64,000 nucleotides of DNA from Stentor roeselii (lineage: Eukaryota > Ciliophora > Heterotrichea > Heterotrichida > Stentoridae), in the NCBI GenBank assembly GCA_006503475.1, contig RSEH01000057.1, positions 1-64,000 of the forward strand, written 5' to 3'. A program made the translations under genes and the position numbers. Positions 10,364 to 17,936 of the stretch are shown piece after piece (positions within the stretch are counted from its first letter, which is position 1; each line of letters begins with the position of its first letter). Below the pieces are notes generated by a model that searched no databases, was not told where the DNA came from, and saw only the letters and a program-made list of their open reading frames with translations.

Positions 10364-10924
10364 ATGGAACTAAGTGTTTCTCTAAACATCTTCCGCTTCA
10401 CCTGCTTATTCCTATCAACTTTTTTCCTAAGTTCTCCATTGACCTACACCGCTTTATCTCTATTTTCGACTATTTTTTACAGTCTATCAACAACCTTCTT
10501 AGACCAATCACGTTCATCAATAATCCTTCACAAGTGCATAAGCCGAATACCGAGCATGCTTCTTTTAATCTTCACAACTTCCTACGAGCCTGACTACCGC
10601 CTCTTATTCTTAACCCTTTCAGTCCTCGAGTACCTAGGCCTCTGGATTTCAATGTACTGTGAAGTGATAACAAAAGAACATTCAAAAGCCATTTTAAACA
10701 AAGGGCCAATTCTTTTCGCTGATGAATTTTGCTCTGCTTTACATGACGCTTTTTTAATCACTCATATTTTAGACTGCTTTTCAAATTGGCCAACGGAGGG
10801 CATCGCAAGATCGGCTTATAACTTTTTTATGGCTGGGTTCATGGCAAGGGTCATGCTTGATGTGATGAACCTTGTTTTTAATGTTTTGGACATTGTTGAA
10901 CTGGAAGTGAAGAAGGATAGTTAA
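10364..10924 (+). CDS. phosphatidylinositol-synthase-like membrane protein lacking the catalytic motif
   Basis: 186 residues with four to five hydrophobic segments. From memory of animal PI synthase (CDIPT) the layout matches: LNIFRF at the start against NIFLF, SRIPSMLLLIF against the DRCxTMCLLVN helix, TLSVLEYLGLWISMYCEV against the SMSLDxxSHWLxxxSxx helix, and a C-terminal helix ending in acidic and basic residues. The CDP-alcohol phosphotransferase signature (D-G-x2-A-R-x8-G-x3-D-x3-D), expected between FLD near residue 46 and SRIPSM, is missing; that stretch is about 14 residues short. So I read it as a diverged, probably non-catalytic relative. It lies 24 bp upstream of coiled-coil gene B and diverges from coiled-coil gene A. 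Another small polytopic family is possible. Confidence 0.5.
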   Translation: MELSVSLNIFRFTCLFLSTFFLSSPLTYTALSLFSTIFYSLSTTFLDQSRSSIILHKCISRIPSMLLLIFTTSYEPDYRLLFLTLSVLEYLGLWISMYCEVITKEHSKAILNKGPILFADEFCSALHDAFLITHILDCFSNWPTEGIARSAYNFFMAGFMARVMLDVMNLVFNVLDIVELEVKKDS

Positions 10925-10948
10925 TAGGTTTATTACGGTTTTTTATAA

Positions 10949-11869
10949 ATGACTAAATTTTTACCTGGAAGAAATTTAAGTCAATCTATTGACCTTGAAA
11001 AAAATTATTATAACAGGTATATTGGAGAACTTGAAAAGAAGATTGAGGATAAAAGAAGTCCTGATGAATACAATAGCTTGTTTTATTATAGTGAAAGACC
11101 TGCTAAAGTAAATAAAGAATATGGGGAAGAACTTAAAAGACAAATAGAATCGAAAGTTCATCAAAAGAATTTAGAATTGCTTGAGTTTAGGAAACCAGCA
11201 ATAAGCCAAGACTTCCACGGCTATCCAAACATCCCCCAAACTCCAAAAGAAATCCGTCGAAAGCGTGAGCTCTTAAAAATGACCCAAGTTCGTGAAGACC
11301 TTCTGGCCCAGCAAGCATTAAAAAAGCAAGAAAGAGAATCATCAAAGTTCTTCGAAATCGAGTCAGCCAGGTCTCAAAACATGATCGAAAATCAGTTGAT
11401 TCAAAGTGAAAAAGCAGCAAAACAACAGAAAAAAGACTTCGTAAAAGAAACTCTAACAACTGCCTGGCAACAAGCATTGAAGGCAAAAGAGTTGAAAGAC
11501 AAACTTGAAGATTTTGAAGCCAAGCCCTTGCTTAGGAAGAACCAAAATATAGAGAAACAAGAAGGATTTCTTATTAATAGGACTGATAATGTCTCACCTT
11601 TGAGTCATGTTCAGACTGAAGTTGTTTATCAAGAAGCAAGTCCGAAAAATGTTATTGAAAGATTTGATAAAAAAGAAGGACTCAAACAAAAAGCGAAGAA
11701 AATTAAGGAATATTTGGAAAAGAAAGAAGGGGAAACTTATCAGCATAAAATCAAGAAGATTGTAAAGGAAGCGAAGGATCAGAGGATGATTATTAAGCAA
11801 AATTCACCACTTTCGAATTATGCTAGGCAAATCAGTCCTCATCAATCAGGAAATAGGAAAGTCTTTTAA
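10949..11869 (+). CDS. coiled-coil protein, member B of a paralogous pair
   Basis: 306 residues, charged and largely helical. Near residue 55 is YGEELKRQIESKVHQK, a Y-x-x-EL-x-x-QI-x-x-K element also seen in several centrosomal and ciliary coiled-coil proteins. Then TPKEIRRKRELL, VREDLLAQQALKKQERE, a coil ending in WQQALKAKELKDKLEDFEAK, and a C-terminal VIERFDKKEGLKQKAKKIKE block. These correspond one for one with the gene at 9271-10239, so the two are paralogs now separated by the PI-synthase-like gene. Function unknown; a microtubule- or cilium-associated role is an inference from motif style. Ends in TAA and is followed by 1 kb of AT-rich DNA. Confidence 0.75.
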   Translation: MTKFLPGRNLSQSIDLEKNYYNRYIGELEKKIEDKRSPDEYNSLFYYSERPAKVNKEYGEELKRQIESKVHQKNLELLEFRKPAISQDFHGYPNIPQTPKEIRRKRELLKMTQVREDLLAQQALKKQERESSKFFEIESARSQNMIENQLIQSEKAAKQQKKDFVKETLTTAWQQALKAKELKDKLEDFEAKPLLRKNQNIEKQEGFLINRTDNVSPLSHVQTEVVYQEASPKNVIERFDKKEGLKQKAKKIKEYLEKKEGETYQHKIKKIVKEAKDQRMIIKQNSPLSNYARQISPHQSGNRKVF

Positions 11870-12960
11870 TTATATGATAATTTTAGGATTATGAGGAGAA
11901 TAAGTAGGGTTTGATTAATTTGTAAAATCTGTGTGTTTTAGTTTGAGATATGAATAACTAATTTTATTATCTTATATTTAACCTCATATTTATATGTTTT
12001 ATGAATATTATATGTTTAATGAATATTAAAATGTTTAACTTCATAATAATCCTTCATAAAGAATTCACAAATTCATGAAATCAAACAAAAACCCTTTGAA
12101 AAAAATCATTTTAAGTTAGGAAGACATTATCAATATCTTCCTAAACCATTTGCGAGTGTTAATTAAAAATTCCTTCATTTCAAGTCGCTTTATCTTTGTA
12201 ATAAAAAAAAATCATCTAAAAATATTACTTTATCAATTCTGTGCTTTCTTATCACCCTTAAGTTACTAAAAGTCGATTAAAAGTTTAGAGCTACTCATAA
12301 GATATTTTTTTATGATCTTCTAATAAAACTTCTCAATTTCTTTTTGTTACCTAAAATTCTTCAAACTATATTACCCCACTGATGAAAATAGCTATAATGT
12401 TGCATCAAAACCTTTCAAGAGAAGTATTTAAAATATCACACTTTTTACTCACATTTAGGAATTAAGTAAACATTAAGACAGAAATAAACTCTAGAAAACA
12501 AAAGCCAAATTTTTTTTGTAAAAATTTCATTTACCAACTTTAGTATCTCTTGGCTTCCATTTTCAATTTTACCCTAACTGTGTAAATCATCCTGGTTTAA
12601 GTAAATTCAAATGTCGAAAATGAATAAATAAATGGAAATAAGTAATTATTATCTATTAGACTTATTGTTCATTTTATTCTTTTTTATTATCCTTCATAAA
12701 TTCCAAAACAACTCAAAGGATAAGGTGTTTTATTCTAAACAGATCAGAAAAGTCCTAAATAAATTCGTAAAAAATTCAAGGTTTTGTATAATTATTAACA
12801 TCTAATAGAAATACCAGCCATATTTGCTTAGCACAAAGTATTCCAACTAACTAGCCAAATATCCTAAAAGGCTCAAGATTATTTTAAAGACTTCATAGTA
12901 GTTAATCAGTCTGTGACTTAAACGTCAGCCATTACAAATCTCTTTACCACTAATAATAAT
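11870..12960. other. AT-rich non-coding stretch
   Basis: About 1.1 kb with no open frame I can support. Near 11990-12045 there is a short run of about three 18-bp units built on ATGTTTWATGAATATT. Otherwise I see only scattered AT-rich sequence with no RNA gene or mobile element. Confidence 0.5.
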
Positions 12961-13146
12961 ATGGGCTGTTGTATCCAAGCTAGGTCTCACACTGGCTCTC
13001 ATATCTCAATCGTTGATTCTTTGATATGTAAAGAAACAGATAAAAGAACAATTCTTCGATTTACTCGATCATTACCTTACAATATACATCACTACAAACT
13101 TTCCACAATTCATGAAGTCATGGAGTGTCAAGAGCATTCACCTTAG
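12961..13146 (+). CDS. possible small lipidated protein (MGCC start)
   Basis: A 61-codon frame starting MGCCIQARSH, a good N-myristoylation and palmitoylation start (Gly2, Cys3, Cys4). It is visibly richer in G and C than the AT-rich DNA on both sides, the main reason for taking it seriously. The rest is basic and polar with no known domain. It ends in TAG at 13144-13146; I looked for a short intron that would extend it and found none. It could be a small membrane-tethered protein, the first exon of a larger gene, or a decayed fragment. Confidence 0.35.
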   Translation: MGCCIQARSHTGSHISIVDSLICKETDKRTILRFTRSLPYNIHHYKLSTIHEVMECQEHSP

Positions 13147-13774
13147 CAATGCTTCAAGTATCTAATCATAAATCTCATGAAACTGAGATGATCAAAATTT
13201 GTTGAAATAGTCTTGAAATTTCTTCTAGAATATATGAAAAAAAAACAAGTCATTTCCATATTTTGCTTAGGTATAGGTCATATAAATATCGTACTTAATT
13301 TTAATATTCTGATCAATTTCAGAGAAATTGATGATTATCAGAAGTATTACAGAAGGATTAGGAGGATTATTTATTATTAGACAGGTTTAAATGTTAATAG
13401 TTTATAGCAGGCATACCGTTTTGAATATTTTTTATTTTATGTACGGATAGCTGTGGATTTGCTTTAATTTATTGTTTAAATAGCTTAATATAAAGAAATT
13501 TTCATCAAAAATATGATGAATGTGGTTTATATACCGTTTAGTCTTCAGGAACTTTTCATAAAAACTACATAATTAAAGGGAATCTTCTTCATTCACCCAT
13601 CTCTAAAGCCTAGAATATGTATTAAGATTAAAAATAATTGAAAATCACAGTTTTTTAATTTAAATAACTGATTAACATAATAAATTTTTCCTTTCCTCAA
13701 AAAATTTCAAATATTTTAAATAAATTCCATCAAATGAAACCTAATAGATATATTATTGTAATAATATTATAATA
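13147..13774. other. AT-rich non-coding stretch
   Basis: About 630 bp. No supported gene, RNA or repeat. Very low GC compared with the gene island to the right. Confidence 0.45.
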
Positions 13775-14131
13775 ATGAGAAGAAAGAAAAGATTCGGAGT
13801 TTACAGTAATACAACCTTGAAAAGATGCCCTTGTTGTGTAAAATTTTGTGTGATTTGCAAAGGAAAGTGTAAAGCAGAGGTTCTTGAGTATACAAAAGGG
13901 GAAGATTTCCCAGAAAATCATCCAATAGTATATAAAAAGAAAAGAATTACACATTTCGGACGCGGGTCTTTAAAACCAGGAAGAAAATTTGTGTTTAAAG
14001 TTTTTACACATCATAAAGACATTGATTACCATTATGGTGACAAGATCTCTAGACACAATCGAAAGCTTAAAATTAGCCAGGTGTTATCAGAACAATTAAT
14101 AGAATATTCAATACTAAAAGACTATTATTAG
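13775..14131 (+). CDS. small cysteine-rich basic protein, unknown
   Basis: 118 residues ending in TAG, 68 bp from the stop of the convergent LRR gene. It starts MRRKKRFGVYSNTTLKRC and continues into a cysteine cluster, CPCCVKFCVICKGKC (about 18-32), followed by a basic and aromatic region with GRGSLKPGRKFVFKVF. The six cysteines at C-x-CC-x3-C-x2-C-x3-C spacing could bind zinc or form disulfides; without a signal peptide zinc binding is likelier. No family recognised. Codon use is more AT-rich than in the compact island but typical of small genes in the gaps. Confidence 0.5.
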   Translation: MRRKKRFGVYSNTTLKRCPCCVKFCVICKGKCKAEVLEYTKGEDFPENHPIVYKKKRITHFGRGSLKPGRKFVFKVFTHHKDIDYHYGDKISRHNRKLKISQVLSEQLIEYSILKDYY

Positions 14132-14199
14132 AATATATCTTTAAAATCTTTTAAGGTTCTTAAATATAAAAATTATCATATTTCGATCATTCTTTTAAT

Positions 14200-15960
14200 T
14201 TATTTGAGCAACTCAATCATCTTGAATTTTTTCGCTTCGTTTGTCCTTAAAAAGTCTTCTTCTTTGCAAATATCAACCAAGACACATCTCGAAAGACTAG
14301 CTTTAAACTTCTCCAAAGTCTTAAGTCTCAAAGCAATATTCCCACTAATAGCAAGATGAAAAAGAGACTTATTTCTACTAAGTCCATATTTGAGGTGTTC
14401 TAATCCTCTTTGAGTGATTTTATTGTTACTCACATCCAACTGAAGTAGTTTACTATTCGAGTTCAACATATGACTGAACTCTTTAATATCCTCATCAGTG
14501 ATAAAGCAGTCACTAACAGACAAGCTGATAATTTGATTATTAACAATCATAGCTCTCGCGATTTCTCTCAAAGGCTTTCCTAAAATTTTGTTATTCCCTA
14601 AAGCCAACCCTTTCAAAGTTCGATTAATTCTAATCACCTTCGCCAAAGCAAGTCCTCCTGCCAGTTCAAAGCCAGTATTAGTAAAGTTCACAAATTTCAC
14701 TGAAATATTATTCAAAAGTCCAACACAAATGCAACAAATTCCTTCATCCATCAAGTTATTTGAGTCGATTCTTAAAGTCTGTAAACGAGAATGAGGATTA
14801 TTCAACATTCGTCCAATGTTCTCACTTGTGACCACCTCACTTCCGGTATTCGAAAGGTCCAAATGTTCCAAGTGAGGACTGGATGAGGTAAGAGTCGAGA
14901 TAAGCTGTGCACAAGGCGAGTCTCCTAAATTGTTTCTAGATAAATCTAGCTTTACCAGGTCTTTAAAATGCAAAAAACTGGTGACAAGCAAGGAAATCAC
15001 TCGATTGTCGAGAGAACTTTCAGGTAAGGAGATACATTGTTTGTTAATCGATATGAAAGACTTTTTGTATTTTTGTGACTTTACCTTTGGAGATAGGTCC
15101 ATAATTCTCTCTAAAACTTGAATGTAACTCTCTCCATCTAACCTCTGAAAAGAACTTGAATGAATAAAACCCTTAAAAGCCATACTTGACTCACTTCCAA
15201 ATAATTCCTTCAAATTTCCATTAACCATCAAACTTTCCTCTTTAACTGGTTTATCTTTAATCCTTGAAAGTCTATGAAAACTAGTATCATGTGACTTAGC
15301 ATCTTCATTTTCTCCAGGAATAAGTTCATGATTAATCTTTTTAGTTTTAAGTGCAGAGCTGAAACTTTCCAGATGTTTTTCATGAACAAATCCTCGAATT
15401 TTCTCGAGTTTTTCCTGAAACCCATCAGAGTCCCTAACGACTTTGACGAGTTTTTTAGTGGCGAATGAACTTGCGTCACTGCTAACTGACTCTTCTGCCG
15501 ACTTCTCAGTTTCATCAGGTCTGTCGTGGTAGCCGAAATCTTGTTTGACTTGATCGACGATTGACTTGCAGATGTTTAAAGCGGCTTTTTGCCTGTTTAT
15601 AACATGCTCGTCGTAAAGCAGCTTTTTTCTCTCGTCGATTGAATCGATTTGGTCTTCTTGTCCTCCAATCATGCTGCCATTGTTCACTTCCTTTTTATTT
15701 GTACTGCTCAATTCATCGTTCATTGTCAGGTATAGTCTATGTGCTTGCTTTTTACTTTTACCTTCTGAATGGTATCGGGAGTCTTCTGGAATTAATGATA
15801 CGTTTTTACGGAACTCCTCGATTGAGAGGAATGAATGAAGAGATCCTAATTTGCATGGTAAGGAGGGAAGGACTAAGTTTGAAGGAAATTGGCATCGTAG
15901 GTTCGCTTTGGAAGAGTTGTGACGAAGAATGCTTTTGCGTGAGTAACTTTTGTGGAACAT
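14200..15960 (-). CDS. leucine-rich repeat protein, RNase-inhibitor type
   Basis: 586 residues. The first 300 are polar and probably disordered. From about residue 320 at least seven RI-type leucine-rich repeats follow (LVKLDLSRNNLGDSPCAQL, LEHLDLSNTGSE, LQTLRIDSNNLMDEG, LKGLALGNNKILG, LLQLDVSNNKITQRG, LFHLAISGN). The repeat pitch of about 28 residues fits the NLR/LRRC74/T-LRR class common in ciliates. It has no kinase, nucleotide-binding or membrane segment. LRR horseshoes bind other proteins; the partner is not evident. Starts at an ATG at 15958-15960 and stops at TAA, convergent with the small cysteine-rich gene. Confidence 0.85.
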   Translation of the reverse strand: MFHKSYSRKSILRHNSSKANLRCQFPSNLVLPSLPCKLGSLHSFLSIEEFRKNVSLIPEDSRYHSEGKSKKQAHRLYLTMNDELSSTNKKEVNNGSMIGGQEDQIDSIDERKKLLYDEHVINRQKAALNICKSIVDQVKQDFGYHDRPDETEKSAEESVSSDASSFATKKLVKVVRDSDGFQEKLEKIRGFVHEKHLESFSSALKTKKINHELIPGENEDAKSHDTSFHRLSRIKDKPVKEESLMVNGNLKELFGSESSMAFKGFIHSSSFQRLDGESYIQVLERIMDLSPKVKSQKYKKSFISINKQCISLPESSLDNRVISLLVTSFLHFKDLVKLDLSRNNLGDSPCAQLISTLTSSSPHLEHLDLSNTGSEVVTSENIGRMLNNPHSRLQTLRIDSNNLMDEGICCICVGLLNNISVKFVNFTNTGFELAGGLALAKVIRINRTLKGLALGNNKILGKPLREIARAMIVNNQIISLSVSDCFITDEDIKEFSHMLNSNSKLLQLDVSNNKITQRGLEHLKYGLSRNKSLFHLAISGNIALRLKTLEKFKASLSRCVLVDICKEEDFLRTNEAKKFKMIELLK

Positions 15961-16870
15961 TTGATTATTTACGTGGAATGAAATGTTTAAGAAAATTTTG
16001 AGTTTTTAGGGTGGAGGGGTTTTGGTTGGTCTTTGATGGGTTAGGTGAATTTTCGAGGAAATTTTAGTTTTTTGTTGAAGGATTTCGGGTGAGGATTGTT
16101 GTTACATTGGAGAGAGTTCTGAATGTAACATATGTTGATTTAAAGCCATTTATTTTTTCGTGAATATTTAGAAATTTTTTTGGTGTCGAAGACTTTGAAA
16201 GTTTGGAATTCTGAAAAATATCAAGAATTATGATTAAATTATCAGTAGGATGACTCCTCTAATGGGCTTACTTCTGCTATCACACTTAGTATGCGAGAAC
16301 GCTTTTGGTAAGCTTTGACTTTCTTCAACTTTAAAGGATGAACGAAAGTAGGTGAAGGCGCGTCTGTTTTTCCTTTATTTAGTGGACCTTGTTTATGTAA
16401 GATTAGTGCACAACCCATTTATATCAGATATTATTCACTACTCCAGGTTAATATTTATTATCATATCAGGATCGCTAAATAATTACTCAAAACATCAAGA
16501 GATTTTTTGTGTCTTTAAATTGAAGACCAAGACCAAGTAATAATCTCCTACTTTCAAAGGCTTTATGATAAAATCACTCTAATTATACATTTTCAAATAA
16601 TTAAAGTCTTTTTCTGAAAATTAAAAGAATATTATTCATTTGACTAGTGCCAAGAAAATCTTCATGAAAATTGCACTAAGACTGTCCTTTTATAAATCAT
16701 TTGTGTTTTTTTATTCAAGCGAAAAAAAAGGTTCCTAATAAACATAAAAATGCAAAAAATTCTGATTGAATCAACCAAGAATTATTCCCCAAAAAAACTA
16801 TAAAAATCCCCTCTTCTAAAAAAATTTGATATTTCCTACAAACCCTAAACCAAATTTCTTAAAATTTAAA
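15961..16870. other. spacer with a signal-peptide-like mini-ORF
   Basis: About 900 bp. The left part, upstream of the LRR gene, is G+T-rich on the plus strand; the right end, downstream of the secreted-protein gene, is C+A-rich, in line with the flank skew seen elsewhere. At 16250-16318 on the plus strand lies a 22-codon ORF starting MTPLMGLLLLSHLVCENAF, which looks like a signal peptide but stops at TGA; I found no 15-16 nt intron to extend it. A longer open stretch at 16352-16540 has no ATG start and is not called. Confidence 0.4.
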
Positions 16871-17359
16871 TTACTCTGAAATTTCCAGCTGCAATTCACT
16901 CAACCGACTAATAATCCTCAAGTACTTCTGCTTCTCCCTTGCAAGTTCCAATTTCAATTCCTGTTCAATCTGAACTTCTTGCCTTTCAATATTTTCCAGT
17001 TCTTCTTTAAGCGAAATTTTTCTTCCTTCCTCAGCTTTTTGTACTTTAATGCACGAATTTTGCAAAATATCTGAACAAGTCTTCATACTAAAAGCAAGAC
17101 AGTCATTTCTAAAGCCTTCTCTTAAACAAGGGTTATTTTGAATATTTCCTGAAAAGTATCTAAATGAGAGATCTCGAAGAAAGTTCTCACAAGAAACATC
17201 GCCTTGGCAGTAATCGTCTTGAAGAAGAGGGACGTAGTCGAAGTTGTATTGACAGAGTTTGAAACAATGATCGCATCCTGAGTTGGCGAGGGCTGAAGTG
17301 AGAAGACTTAGTGTAAATAACATCATTTTCATTATAACGGAAAATTTTAAATGAATCAA
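16871..17359 (-). CDS. secreted cysteine-rich protein with C-terminal coiled coil
   Basis: 162 residues. The start is one of three in-frame ATGs; the third (MKMMLFTLSLLTSALA) alone gives a clean signal peptide, so the mature protein begins near NSGCDHCFKLC. The ectodomain has about eleven cysteines in roughly 75 residues (CDHCFKLC, DYCQGDVSC, PCLREGFRNDC and so on). The last 55 residues are a Glu/Lys/Leu coiled coil. No named domain recognised. A small secreted or extruded structural protein, perhaps a granule component, is plausible but unproven. It follows the next gene on the same strand with 14 bp between the outermost start and that gene's stop. Confidence 0.7.
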   Translation of the reverse strand: MIHLKFSVIMKMMLFTLSLLTSALANSGCDHCFKLCQYNFDYVPLLQDDYCQGDVSCENFLRDLSFRYFSGNIQNNPCLREGFRNDCLAFSMKTCSDILQNSCIKVQKAEEGRKISLKEELENIERQEVQIEQELKLELAREKQKYLRIISRLSELQLEISE

Positions 17360-17373
17360 GTGGTTAACTGAAA

Positions 17374-17934
17374 CTAATTAGTGAAAAAGATTACCTGGTT
17401 TGATTCGTTACCGCATCTTCCAAAGGAAACTTCTAAGGCTTCGGAATTGGTATGGTTAGGAAATGACTCGAGGGAAGCTGATTTCCGGTCATTTAGGAAA
17501 CCTTCGCTTTTGTATCTTACTAGGTCTCCAAATCTTGCATCATTGCTAGATGCCATTAAAAGCCTGGGTGATTTCACTCTTGAATTCTTAATCTCAGGTA
17601 AAAAGTGCAAATTTAACTTAAACTTCCCCTTCCGAGTGATTTCCGGAAGTTTAATAGAAACCCTTCCATTTTCACAATATTGAGGCGACATCCTAGCCTT
17701 GAGTAAAATAGGTTGCAACTTGCAATTAGGAATCCCTTTATCAATTTCCCTAAAAGGATCAGAAAACACAGGACTCAAGCTATGCATATTGAAAGGTGTA
17801 TCCCTTTGAGTATTATTTCTTTTACTCATTTTCCTCTTCGATGACTTCGGACTGATAGCAGAGAGTTTCATGTTTTTATAATACCTAGAACAATTATCCA
17901 CAAGTCCTCGAACCACTTCAGAAAAACTCTTCAT
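17374..17934 (-). CDS. hypothetical basic protein
   Basis: 186 residues from the first ATG, 165 from the next in-frame ATG (MKLSAIS, start at 17871). Rich in Ser, Lys, Arg and Pro, with short motifs such as SPKSSKRKMSKRNN and KLPEITRKGKFKLNLHF; no membrane segment, coiled coil or known domain. The first ATG lies only 2 bp from the ATG of the divergent exchanger gene. Because the exchanger needs its own start to keep its first transmembrane helix, the inner start of this gene may be the real one. Ends in TAG. Confidence 0.6.
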   Translation of the reverse strand: MKSFSEVVRGLVDNCSRYYKNMKLSAISPKSSKRKMSKRNNTQRDTPFNMHSLSPVFSDPFREIDKGIPNCKLQPILLKARMSPQYCENGRVSIKLPEITRKGKFKLNLHFLPEIKNSRVKSPRLLMASSNDARFGDLVRYKSEGFLNDRKSASLESFPNHTNSEALEVSFGRCGNESNQVIFFTN

Positions 17935-17936
17935 AA

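Noticed and set aside
16250-16540. Secreted-protein gene starting at 16250
   Set aside because: The signal-like peptide stops after 22 codons and no 15-16 nt intron joins it to the open stretch at 16352-16540.
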